From positions 1 through 15,522 of the forward strand of contig DBBP01000028.1 in NCBI GenBank assembly GCA_002292285.1: 15,522 bases of DNA, in the 5' to 3' direction. Source of the stretch: Proteobacteria bacterium UBA981 (GTDB taxonomy: Bacteria; Pseudomonadota; Gammaproteobacteria; Ga0077536). Under the pieces are notes generated by a model, which saw only the letters and a list, made by a program, of their open reading frames with translations, did not search any database and had not been told where the DNA came from. The first letter of the stretch is position 1. Every line of letters starts with the position of its first letter. Both the position numbers and the translations under genes were made by a program. Positions 1 through 6,700 of the stretch are shown here, piece after piece.

Positions 1-42
1 ATTCACGTGGGGCTTCGACCTTTCGAATTTCTCCTTGGACAT
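1..42 (-). CDS. tuf: Elongation factor Tu, N-terminal fragment (runs off left edge)
   Basis: EF-Tu is the GTPase that carries aminoacyl-tRNA to the ribosome. Only the first 14 codons are in the window. They read MSKEKFERSKPHVN on the minus strand, which matches the usual proteobacterial EF-Tu start (E. coli has MSKEKFERTKPHVN). The ATG is at 42-40, and a GGGAG Shine-Dalgarno (bases 53-57, minus strand) lies 10 bases upstream. The position right after tRNA-Tyr, tRNA-Gly and tRNA-Thr is the classical tufB arrangement (tyrU-glyT-thrT-tufB in E. coli), so the gene is probably co-transcribed with the tRNAs. The 76-base leader (43-118) holds nothing else I can name. The call rests on a short peptide plus very strong context. 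Confidence 0.93.
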   Translation of the reverse strand, partial: MSKEKFERSKPHVN

Positions 43-118
43 GCTCAATCTACTCCCAAAATATTGCTTAACGACATAAAACTTGGTGGAAAATCAACAA
101 TCTCTCAGCGAACCGCGT

Positions 119-194
<76 letters not shown>

Positions 195-199
195 CCTGG

Positions 200-303
200 T
201 TCAGCGATAGGTAATATGGGACAAATGCAGCCGCTTGCGCTCCCTCGACACGGTGGCCTGAATCGGTCGCGGCTGTACTTATCGCCTATTACATATGGCC
301 CAA
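200..303. repeat. Long imperfect inverted repeat filling the tRNA-Gly/tRNA-Thr spacer
   Basis: Bases 200-234 pair without any gap with bases 269-303. By hand count 26 of 35 positions are Watson-Crick, 3 more are G-U wobbles in the minus-strand RNA, and 6 mismatch (left-arm positions 202, 206, 210, 217, 219, 227). The innermost 7 bp (CAGCCGC at 228-234 with GCGGCTG at 269-275) are perfect, and the loop is 235-268. Chance would give about 9 pairs. The stem foot is 2 nt past the CCA of tRNA-Gly and 5 nt before the 5' end of tRNA-Thr, so in the precursor it would bring the two mature ends together. It could be an RNase III-type processing stem or a small palindromic repeat element of ERIC/MITE type. 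No known repeat family is recognised. Confidence 0.75.
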
Positions 304-305
304 CA

Positions 306-379
<74 letters not shown>

Positions 380-420
380 CTGCTGGTCGAAATCGAACTA
401 ACTTCCCCGTCACTACTACA

Positions 421-505
421 TGGTGGAGGGGGTAGGATTCGAACCTACGAAGGCTGAGCCGGCAGATTTACAGTCTGCTCCCGTTGACCGCTTGGGTACC
501 CCTCC
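421..505 (-). tRNA. tyrU: tRNA-Tyr (anticodon GUA)
   Basis: This is an 85-nt class II tRNA on the minus strand with the long variable arm expected of bacterial tRNA-Tyr. The acceptor stem is GGAGGGG (505-499) with CCCCTCC, then A and an encoded CCA (423-421). The anticodon loop is CTGTAAA inside stem CAGA/TCTG, giving GUA. It is the first gene of the tRNA-tuf transcript, about 17 nt below a strong-looking promoter. The 41-nt spacer to tRNA-Gly (380-420) shows nothing of note. Confidence 0.97.
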
Positions 506-521
506 AAAACGGTAGCCGGAA

Positions 522-551
522 ATTGTCGAATTTTTTAGGGGGTTATGTCAA
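522..551 (-). promoter_or_regulatory. Sigma70-type promoter for the tRNA-Tyr/Gly/Thr-tuf transcript
   Basis: On the minus strand a perfect -35 TTGACA (551-546) is followed after 18 bp by GACAAT (527-522), a 5/6 match to TATAAT. The next bases (TTCCGGC) would carry the start site about 7 nt on and about 10 nt before mature tRNA-Tyr. The -35 begins 6 bp beyond the tsaC stop codon. Position, consensus match and downstream stable-RNA genes all fit a strong growth-linked promoter. Transcription from it is inferred. Confidence 0.7.
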
Positions 552-556
552 TAGAT

Positions 557-1138
557 TCAGGCACGCAATAACACACCGGTGATGCCGTGACGAATTTGCG
601 AAGGGCGTGCAAGGTGGTCAACGACCCCGGGCACGAAGGCGTCAATGTGGCTCCACAGGCGCGTTTTAGCCGTAAACAGCGATCTGGCGGGCGGCTTACC
701 GCCCAGATTCGCACTGGTCGAAATTAGTGGACCCGCGCGCCGACAAAGTTTTGCAGATTGCTCGTGCGCGGTCACTCTGACGGCGATATTGCCGTCAATG
801 TCCACCAGCCACGGCGGAGAATCGGCTCGAGCCGGCAATATCCAGGTAAATGGTCCAGGCCACGAAGCGCAGATTTCGGCACGTAGCGGCGTCCTGAGAC
901 TGACCAATGCTTCGAGCTGCTCGATACACCAGCCGATAACAATGAATCTCTGGGTGGTGCCACGCGATTTAAGAAGGGCTACACGTTCGCAAGCAGCGCT
1001 ATCGAATGCGCTTGCAGCGATCCCAAATACGGCTTCTGTTGCATGTGCGACGATGCCACCTTGTCGCAATACCATTGCGGCTTTGGAAATATGCCAATCG
1101 AAGCGGTTAAGGTCGTTTAGGCAAGATCTGTTGGTCAC
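557..1138 (-). CDS. tsaC: Threonylcarbamoyl-AMP synthase (TsaC/YrdC family)
   Basis: This cytoplasmic enzyme condenses threonine, bicarbonate and ATP into threonylcarbamoyl-AMP, the first step of t6A37 synthesis in ANN-decoding tRNAs such as the nearby tRNA-Thr. The 193-residue product is the size of E. coli TsaC (190 aa), not of the longer Sua5. It aligns along its length: ATEAVFG near residue 33, the LKSR lysine-arginine pair near 56-59, SWPGPFTWILPA near 92-103, AVRVTAH, and the STSANLGG nucleotide-site motif. Oddities are Ala where the family usually has Pro in PTEAVFG, and TTQRF after the KxR motif where E. coli has VDKGL. The start is GTG at 1138; no ATG or TTG gives a better N-terminus, and no Shine-Dalgarno is visible. 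The gene follows topA by 54 nt, the position yrdC/tsaC holds after smg-yrdD in E. coli. Confidence 0.93.
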   Translation of the reverse strand: MTNRSCLNDLNRFDWHISKAAMVLRQGGIVAHATEAVFGIAASAFDSAACERVALLKSRGTTQRFIVIGWCIEQLEALVSLRTPLRAEICASWPGPFTWILPARADSPPWLVDIDGNIAVRVTAHEQSAKLCRRAGPLISTSANLGGKPPARSLFTAKTRLWSHIDAFVPGVVDHLARPSQIRHGITGVLLRA

Positions 1139-1153
1139 TAAATCAATGATTTA
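1139..1153. repeat. Perfect 15-bp palindrome abutting the tsaC start codon
   Basis: TAAATCA-A-TGATTTA is a perfect inverted repeat with 7-bp arms and a one-base centre. It touches the GTG start of tsaC and occupies the place where a Shine-Dalgarno would be. It could be a protein-binding site or an AT-rich hairpin that affects initiation. In AT-rich spacer DNA it could also be chance. Confidence 0.4.
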
Positions 1154-1192
1154 TCAGACTTTTAATACACGAATACGCTTAAGCTGCGTAGC

Positions 1193-3502
1193 TTAGGACT
1201 TCTTCGCCTTACCCCGTCGTCCGCCCCTCTTGGCAGGTGCGGCAGCAATCATTGCCACGCACTCTTCCAGCGTTAGTTGCTTAGGATCGGTTTCTTTGGG
1301 GATGCGCGCGTTCTTCTTGCCATCAGTCACGTAGGGCCCATAGCGGCCGTTAAGAACCTTGATGTCGGAATCCGCGAAAATCTGGATTTCCTTCTCCGCA
1401 TCCGCCTTTTTCTTTTCCTCGACCAACTCAATCGCACGTTCCAGCGTGATCGTGTACGGGTCGTCATCTGCTCCCAGACTAACGAATTTGCCTGAATAGC
1501 GGACGTAGGGGCCAAAACGTCCGACGTTGACCAACAGTGATACACCATCTGGACTCTCGCCCAATTCACGGGGTAGTTTCGTGAGTTCCAGAGCTTCTGC
1601 CAGCGTAATCGCATCCATTTTCTGCCCCGGCTGGAGGCCATAAAACTGCGGTTTCTCCTCGTCTTCGACAGTACCGATAATCACGTAAGGTCCATATCGC
1701 CCCATGCGTACCGCGACTGGCTTGCCGCTTTTCGGGTCGATACCGAGCTCTCTGGCCTGATTTGCCTCCTGGCGAGATACGTTTTCTTCTTTGTCCTTCA
1801 CTGTCGCAGTGAAGGGCTCCCAGAAATCTCGCAATAAGGGAATCCACTCACGCTCCCCACGCGAAACGGCATCTAGTTCATCTTCAAGGCGAGCGGTGAA
1901 CTCATAGTCCACGTAGCTCGAGAAATGGTTGGTCAGGAACGTGTTAACAATGCGACCGATATCGGTTGGCTGGAAGCGCTTTTTCTCCAATTCGACGTAC
2001 TCGCGCTGGATCAAAGTCGAAATAATTGACGCGTACGTCGACGGTCGACCAATCCCAAATTCTTCCAAAGTTTTGACCAGACTCGCTTCCGTGTAACGCG
2101 GCGGCGGCTCGGTGAAATGCTGTTCGTTTCGAATTTCTGCAAGCGTGATTTTCTGTCCCACTTCCAGCGGCGGTAGCGTTTTGTCCTCCTCCTCGGGTAC
2201 GTCGGAACCTTCACGATAAACAGTCATGAATCCAGGCTCAGTGATAGTCGAGCCGGTAGCGCGGAATATGCCGGCATTACCGGCTGCCAGGTTCGCCGCA
2301 ACGGTATCAATCGTAGCGTGAATCATTTGGCACGCCACGGTCCGCTTCCAAATCAGGTCGTACAATTTGAACTGATCATCGCTGAGATGTTTTTTGATTT
2401 CGGCTGGAACCAGCGCGCACGACGTAGGCCGAATGGCTTCATGCGCTTCCTGTGCGTTCTTCGACGTCGTTTTAAACGTCCGCGGAGTCTTTGGAATTTG
2501 ATTAGCGCCGTAACGTGCAGTCACAAATTCGCGTAACTCAGCAACAGCTTCCTGGGCCAGATTCACCGAATCGGTTCGCATATAGGTAATAAGCCCGACT
2601 GTGCCATCGCCGACATCAATACCCTCGTACAACTGCTGCGCTGTACGCATTGCGCGTTGTGCTGTGAAGCCTAGTTTTCGCACAGCTTCTTGCTGCAGAG
2701 TCGACGTAATAAACGGTGGTGCGGGATTTCTCTTGCGCTGCTTTTTATCAATTTTCTCGATAATCAGCTCGCCGTCCGCAGCTGCTAATAATTGCTCGCG
2801 AATTTTGCCCGCTTGGTCCTCCGCAGTGATTGTGAACTGCTTGACCTTCTCGCCGCCAAGCTCGTTCAATTTCGCAACGAAGGCAGCTTTCTTCTCGCCC
2901 AGATCGGCCTCGATTGTCCAGTATTCTCGCGGCTTGAATTTCTCGATTTCCGCTTCGCGTTCTGCGATTAAGCGCAGCGCCGGGCTCTGCACGCGCCCCG
3001 CCGATAACCCACGTTTTATCTTCTTCCACAGTAGTGGCGACAGATTGAAACCAACCAAATAGTCGAGCGCCCGGCGCGCTTGCTGGGCGTTGACCAAGTC
3101 CATCGATACTTCCCGTGGGGTAGAGATGGCTTCGTTTATCGCCCGCTCGGTGATCTCGTGGAACACGACCCGGTGGACGTCCTTACCCTCAAGCATTTTG
3201 CGCTCACGCAACAACTCAACGAGATGCCACGATATGGCCTCACCTTCGCGGTCGAGATCAGTTGCGAGGTAAAGCGCACTGGCTTTTTTCATCGCTTTGG
3301 CGATGGCCTCAACGTACTTTGAATTTCGTTCAATGACCTCGTAACTCATTCCGAAGTCGTGTTCAGTATCAACAGCACCTTCTTTCGGGCGGAGATCGCG
3401 CACGTGTCCGTAGGACGCAAGCACTTCGTATTCCTTGCCCAGATACTTTTGGATCGTGCTCGCCTTGGCCGGCGACTCAACAATAACCAGGTTAGTTGCC
3501 AT
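1193..3502 (-). CDS. topA: DNA topoisomerase I (type IA), without zinc-ribbon cysteines
   Basis: Relaxes negatively supercoiled DNA through a 5'-phosphotyrosine intermediate. The N-terminal TOPRIM domain shows the VIVESPAKA motif with catalytic Glu9 and the metal-binding TDLDREGE motif (Asp82, Asp84, Glu86). LSAGRVQSPAL lies at 166-176. The nucleophile is Tyr307 in GLITYMRTDS, and EAHEAIRPT follows. The C-terminus holds three repeats of the topoisomerase C-terminal type, each with a GR[YF]GPYV core (near 601, 661, 719), then a Lys/Arg-rich tail. At 769 aa it is shorter than E. coli TopA (865 aa). The region after about residue 580 has a single cysteine, so the tetracysteine zinc ribbons of the E. 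coli enzyme are absent. The ATG at 3502 gives the normal N-terminus, although no clear Shine-Dalgarno precedes it. It follows smg by 75 nt; that spacer contains a 6-bp inverted repeat (3527-3532 with 3543-3548) without a U-tract. Confidence 0.97.
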   Translation of the reverse strand: MATNLVIVESPAKASTIQKYLGKEYEVLASYGHVRDLRPKEGAVDTEHDFGMSYEVIERNSKYVEAIAKAMKKASALYLATDLDREGEAISWHLVELLRERKMLEGKDVHRVVFHEITERAINEAISTPREVSMDLVNAQQARRALDYLVGFNLSPLLWKKIKRGLSAGRVQSPALRLIAEREAEIEKFKPREYWTIEADLGEKKAAFVAKLNELGGEKVKQFTITAEDQAGKIREQLLAAADGELIIEKIDKKQRKRNPAPPFITSTLQQEAVRKLGFTAQRAMRTAQQLYEGIDVGDGTVGLITYMRTDSVNLAQEAVAELREFVTARYGANQIPKTPRTFKTTSKNAQEAHEAIRPTSCALVPAEIKKHLSDDQFKLYDLIWKRTVACQMIHATIDTVAANLAAGNAGIFRATGSTITEPGFMTVYREGSDVPEEEDKTLPPLEVGQKITLAEIRNEQHFTEPPPRYTEASLVKTLEEFGIGRPSTYASIISTLIQREYVELEKKRFQPTDIGRIVNTFLTNHFSSYVDYEFTARLEDELDAVSRGEREWIPLLRDFWEPFTATVKDKEENVSRQEANQARELGIDPKSGKPVAVRMGRYGPYVIIGTVEDEEKPQFYGLQPGQKMDAITLAEALELTKLPRELGESPDGVSLLVNVGRFGPYVRYSGKFVSLGADDDPYTITLERAIELVEEKKKADAEKEIQIFADSDIKVLNGRYGPYVTDGKKNARIPKETDPKQLTLEECVAMIAAAPAKRGGRRGKAKKS

Positions 3503-3577
3503 AGTTTGATACGTTAGTTGTTGAACGACCGCACGAGACGGAGCGGTCTTGCGAAATGAATAGGTAGCGCGCGGAAC

Positions 3578-4057
3578 TCAGTGCAGATTTCCATACAGGT
3601 CATCCATCACCAAGTCTTCCATCCACACAAATGCTTGTTCCTGACCGGGTTGGTTAAACAGGACCATAAGGATGATCCATTTCAGTTGCGCGATGTCTAT
3701 TTCGTCCGATTCCAGAGCAAGGACACGGTCGATGACCAGTTCGCGCCGGGCGCTGTCCAGCACCGCCGATTGCGAAAGAAAATGCAGAAAACCGCGGCAC
3801 TCAGCATCCAATTTGCGCTGTTCTTCGACAGTAAATATCCGAAATGAAGTCTGCGCCGGGGTCGGGAAATCATCCGCATGGTCGCGGGTCACAGCCAATT
3901 CTTGCAGCCACTCGAACGCTTTCGCAACTTGTCCTGCTTCGAATCCGGCGTCGCGAAGTTCCGACTTCAGTTCATCGCGATCCGCATCCAACTCGATATC
4001 ATCATCGATATAGTGCTCGAATAAGTAGATCAGGATGTCTATTACGGTTTGCTTCAT
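3578..4057 (-). CDS. smg: Smg family protein (DUF494)
   Basis: A 159-residue protein that aligns throughout with E. coli Smg (157 aa). Shared stretches include DILIYLFEHYI at the N-terminus, ELRDAGF, the central FRIFTVEEQRKLDAECRGFL, RELVIDRVLALE, LKWIILMVLFNQPG and the final LH. The family is a small, acidic, mostly helical cytoplasmic protein. Its biochemical function is not established, though it recurs beside dprA. The frame is open to a GTG at 4096, but the ATG at 4057 (MKQTVIDILIYLFE) matches the family start and is preferred; no convincing Shine-Dalgarno helps the choice. It lies between dprA (102 nt upstream) and topA, the same neighbourhood as in E. coli, where smg is followed by yrdD. 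Confidence 0.92.
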   Translation of the reverse strand: MKQTVIDILIYLFEHYIDDDIELDADRDELKSELRDAGFEAGQVAKAFEWLQELAVTRDHADDFPTPAQTSFRIFTVEEQRKLDAECRGFLHFLSQSAVLDSARRELVIDRVLALESDEIDIAQLKWIILMVLFNQPGQEQAFVWMEDLVMDDLYGNLH

Positions 4058-4159
4058 CACAAATTCATATTCTCGACGGCCGCACTGCCAGCCCACAAGT
4101 ACCTGTAGATGCCAATCTGAGTATCTTCTTTTGAGTTATTCGGTCGTGCTGCGGCCGGC

Positions 4160-5275
4160 TCAACGAACGCGGAGATACGTGCCATTGGTTCGCGGCTCAA
4201 TCATCCCTGCCAGCTCGAGCGCCAACAGCATGGAGGAAACCTCCTGCACCGTCAATCCGGTGACCGCGACCAAATTGTCGATCGAAAACGGTTCCCAGCC
4301 ACCTGCGTCGAGAAGCTTTGTCTGTGCGATCGACACTGCGCCACCGATGGCCGCCGAGGTCGTTTGCAGCTGGGCTTTAGCCGCCACCTTACTACTGACG
4401 AAGTTAGGCAGTTCGTCGATTACGTCGTCTACGCTGACAGTCAGTTTCGCGCCTTGGCCGATTAGCGCGTGGCAGCCTGCAGTCAACGGATTGTGAATGC
4501 TCCCGGGCACCGCGAACACTTCGCGGCCTTGTTCCAGGGCATGCATGGCCGTGGAGATGGATCCGCTGCGCTCAGCCGCTTCGACGACAAGGGTACCCAT
4601 ACTCATGCCCGCAATCAGACGATTACGCTGTGGGAAATGATGGCGTAATGGCGGTGCTCCGAAGGGAAACTCAGAGACTATAGACCCATGCTTCGCAATT
4701 TCGTTCGCGAGCTTGTGATGCCTTGCCGGATAGACTCTGTCAATGCCGCAACCCAACACGGCAACTGTTTGTCCTGCGGCGTCCAACGCGCCTCGGTGTG
4801 CAGCGGCGTCGACACCAATCGCCATCCCGCTGGTGACAGTCACATCGCGTGCCACCAAATCGGCAGCGATATCATGCGCGAAATCGCACGCCGAGCGTGA
4901 CGCCTTACGGCTGCCAACAATGGCAATTTGAGGAGCGGTTAGGACACTTGGATTGCCTAACAGGAACAGAACAAGGGGTGGCGCTGCGATTTGGGCCAGC
5001 ATCTGTGGATAAGCTGGGTCGCACACCGTTAAAACCGAGCAGCGTGAAGCACTTAGCCATTCAAGGGCACGATCCGCGGGCTTCCACAGCGGGGCCACCG
5101 CCCGTCTGCCCGCTAGCGCCGCCAGGCGATTGCCTAATTCAGGTAGCCTGTCGACTCGATTGGATGTCGTGCCAAGATCCCGGGAAATCTCAGCGAGGTG
5201 CTTGGGCGCGCCACTGAGCGCGGCGTGCAAGGCCAGCACTGCGCGCAGTGTTGCGATGTCCATTCCTTTGTCCAT
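4160..5275 (-). CDS. dprA: DNA-processing protein DprA (Smf)
   Basis: DprA binds incoming single-stranded DNA during natural transformation and loads RecA on it. The 371-residue protein has the family layout: an N-terminal helical region (about 1-80), the Rossmann-fold core with IAIVGSRKAS (118-126), TSGMAIGVDAAAHRGAL (148-164), LGCGIDRVYP, SEFPFG, FPQRNRLIAGMS and the GSISTAMHALEQGREVFAVPG segment, then a C-terminal winged-helix-like domain (about 312-371). Length matches E. coli Smf (374 aa). The ATG at 5275 is used; ATG at 5263 is an in-frame alternative with AAAGGA directly against it, too close to act as a Shine-Dalgarno. No Shine-Dalgarno precedes 5275, but TAATAT lies 8 nt upstream. 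It follows the TsaP-like gene by 73 nt, with a strong hairpin between them. Confidence 0.96.
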   Translation of the reverse strand: MDKGMDIATLRAVLALHAALSGAPKHLAEISRDLGTTSNRVDRLPELGNRLAALAGRRAVAPLWKPADRALEWLSASRCSVLTVCDPAYPQMLAQIAAPPLVLFLLGNPSVLTAPQIAIVGSRKASRSACDFAHDIAADLVARDVTVTSGMAIGVDAAAHRGALDAAGQTVAVLGCGIDRVYPARHHKLANEIAKHGSIVSEFPFGAPPLRHHFPQRNRLIAGMSMGTLVVEAAERSGSISTAMHALEQGREVFAVPGSIHNPLTAGCHALIGQGAKLTVSVDDVIDELPNFVSSKVAAKAQLQTTSAAIGGAVSIAQTKLLDAGGWEPFSIDNLVAVTGLTVQEVSSMLLALELAGMIEPRTNGTYLRVR

Positions 5276-5292
5276 CGCGGACTATATTAGAC

Positions 5293-5318
5293 CGGTCCGT
5301 GCTCTGTTGCACGGACCG
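5293..5318 (-). terminator. Perfect 10-bp GC-rich hairpin between the tsaP-like gene and dprA
   Basis: CGGTCCGTGC (5293-5302) and GCACGGACCG (5309-5318) form a perfect stem with a 6-nt loop (5303-5308). In the minus-strand transcript it is followed by GUCUAAUAUAG, which has no U-run, so it is not a textbook intrinsic terminator. It may be a weak terminator or attenuator, a processing or mRNA-stability stem, or a protein site. Its position 31 nt past the upstream stop and 17 nt before dprA suggests it uncouples the two genes. The structure is certain from the bases; the role is inferred. Confidence 0.45.
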
Positions 5319-5348
5319 AGTAAGCCGAATTGTTGTTGGAGAGTCGAC

Positions 5349-6566
5349 TCAGTCCGGATTGCGCGCGTGATCGTTTATGTGGACCGTGCGTTGGGTATTC
5401 ATCACCAGACCATAACTAACTTTGTCGAAGGAGCGGAAAACCATCAGCTCGCCCGCACGCTCAGGCGGTAGCTGGACGGTGACCGACGAGCCCCCTTCTT
5501 GGGGCGTACCTACGATGCTCCGCAAATTGCGGTCGGCGGAACGGACGTCGTTGGCGAGTCCGGCAAGCATACGACCGACTCCGCTGGTGTTTTCCTGTTC
5601 TGCACGAAGGTGGGCTGCGCGAATGTCCCGATTGGCGAGATCGCTGCCAAGAACGTCCTCTATGACTTCTCCGTCCTGATAAATGGTCAGAACGTGGCCC
5701 GGTTCAAGGCCATCCGAGCCGCCCCTGTTGAGTACCACCACCTGATGCTGGCTCACCTGAGAAAAGCCGTTCATGACAGATATGATCTTCGCATCAACTT
5801 CCCCAACCGGGGCATGGGGGACAAATTCCGGCGTTTGATCGACGGCCTGCGGAAGCAAACGGTCGCCTTTCATGATTTCTTTGTTGGCGCTGACGATATG
5901 TACAGTGGCAGGATCCCCGAAGCGCTCAGCTAACGCATCGCCGACGTGTTCGGCCTCATAGCCGAGAGTTTCCTGAGTATCTGGGTCACGATAGGCATTG
6001 CCCTGCCGAAAAATAGTGAATTTGTTCGTCTCAGGTTGCCCGAGCGCACGGACATAGACTCGACTGCCACGCCCGAAGGTCAAATGTTCGTCCTGACTAC
6101 CAACGATATAGGCTGCGCCATCCAACTCGTCCTCGCTAATGACGCGCGGACGGGTCAAAAACTGTTCGATAGCATCGAGCGGAATCGGCTCAACGCTGTC
6201 GCTATGCCGCGATTCTCTGATCGTTGGCGATAACTTGATGTTCCGATTGGCCTGCGACAGTGCACCATTCTCGCCCAGCGCATTGTTGCCGTCGGAGACT
6301 CCGAGTATCGGCCGGCCGTCCTTAAAGGACAGCGCTATTACGTTGCCTGGATAAATCAAGTGAGGATTCGGGATCTGCGGATTAGATTGCCAGATTTCTG
6401 GCCACTGCCATGGTCGCGTCAGAAATCTCCCGGCGATGTCCCACAGCGTGTCGCCCTTCTGTACGGTGTAGCTTCCCGGCTGGTCATCGCGCAATTCAAC
6501 TTCGGCAGCTCCGGCCACGGCCCAGATCAGGAACGATCCAAGAAAAACGACAATTTTTCTCGACAT
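5349..6566 (-). CDS. Secreted LysM-domain protein, TsaP-like (type IV pilus secretin-associated)
   Basis: The N-terminus is a Sec signal peptide: Lys4, a hydrophobic run to about residue 18, and AVAGA with probable cleavage after Ala20. A single LysM peptidoglycan-binding domain follows at about 32-79 (YTVQKGDTLWDIAGRF, then NPQIPNPHLIYPGNVIAL). The remaining 320 residues hold the TsaP-type C-terminal part, including a segment VGEVDAKIISVMNGFSQVSQ and a VVVLNRGGSDGLEPGHVLTIY stretch resembling the FlgT-C-like fold. TsaP (Neisseria; PA0020 in Pseudomonas aeruginosa) anchors the PilQ secretin of type IV pili to peptidoglycan, and PA0020 likewise sits divergently beside def-fmt. Length (405 aa) fits. 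A weak AAGAG lies 7 nt before the ATG. The pilus role is inferred; a general envelope role for the LysM protein is the safe statement. Confidence 0.83.
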   Translation of the reverse strand: MSRKIVVFLGSFLIWAVAGAAEVELRDDQPGSYTVQKGDTLWDIAGRFLTRPWQWPEIWQSNPQIPNPHLIYPGNVIALSFKDGRPILGVSDGNNALGENGALSQANRNIKLSPTIRESRHSDSVEPIPLDAIEQFLTRPRVISEDELDGAAYIVGSQDEHLTFGRGSRVYVRALGQPETNKFTIFRQGNAYRDPDTQETLGYEAEHVGDALAERFGDPATVHIVSANKEIMKGDRLLPQAVDQTPEFVPHAPVGEVDAKIISVMNGFSQVSQHQVVVLNRGGSDGLEPGHVLTIYQDGEVIEDVLGSDLANRDIRAAHLRAEQENTSGVGRMLAGLANDVRSADRNLRSIVGTPQEGGSSVTVQLPPERAGELMVFRSFDKVSYGLVMNTQRTVHINDHARNPD

Positions 6567-6576
6567 GTCAGTACTC

Positions 6577-6593
6577 TTAGGTAATTTACTTAA
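6577..6593. repeat. Near-perfect 17-bp palindrome in the tsaP-like leader
   Basis: TTAGGTAA-T-TTACTTAA has 8-bp arms with one mismatch. It lies between the proposed -10 of the tsaP-like promoter and the start codon, at about the transcription start, where an operator would act. It is AT-rich and could be chance. Confidence 0.35.
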
Positions 6594-6596
6594 TGT

Positions 6597-6624
6597 AGTT
6601 TAGCAGATTAGATTGAAAATGAAA
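6597..6624 (-). promoter_or_regulatory. Candidate promoter of the leftward tsaP-like/dprA operon
   Basis: On the minus strand an extended -10, TGC-TAAACT (TAAACT at 6602-6597), lies 16 bp below TTTCAT (6624-6619), a 3/6 match to the -35 consensus. The extended TGn element supports it despite the poor -35. The leader to the ATG at 6566 would be about 24 nt. This is a by-eye call. Confidence 0.38.
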
Positions 6625-6670
6625 CCGGCCGACCAAACATTCCATATAGCGATTATTTTCAGGAATCTTC

Positions 6671-6700
6671 TTGAATAATCAGTGTCTTAACGAGTATTCT
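6671..6700 (+). promoter_or_regulatory. Candidate promoter of the rightward def operon
   Basis: TTGAAT (6671-6676) and TATTCT (6695-6700) are separated by 18 bp and give a start site near 6707, about 24 nt before def. An inverted repeat overlaps the -35: GATTATT (6651-6657) with AATAATC (6674-6680). A second small stem, ACGAGT (6690-6695) with ACTCGT (6703-6708), overlaps the -10. The 164-bp spacer 6567-6730 is the only divergent intergenic region here and must hold the promoters of both operons. Confidence 0.42.

Noticed and set aside
645..1196. 183-codon open frame on the plus strand opposite tsaC
   Set aside because: It lies antisense to a well-supported tsaC and its translation resembles no family I know; no Shine-Dalgarno or promoter is evident.
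2601..3062. 153-codon open frame on the plus strand opposite topA
   Set aside because: Shadow of topA codons; the serine- and cysteine-rich low-complexity translation is typical of antisense frames.
3527..3548. GACCGC/GCGGTC inverted repeat between smg and topA as an intrinsic terminator
   Set aside because: Only 6 bp with a 10-nt loop and no U-run on the transcribed strand; too weak to annotate as a terminator.
4058..4096. Longer smg start at GTG 4096
   Set aside because: The added 13 residues match nothing in the Smg family, whose members begin at the position of the ATG at 4057.
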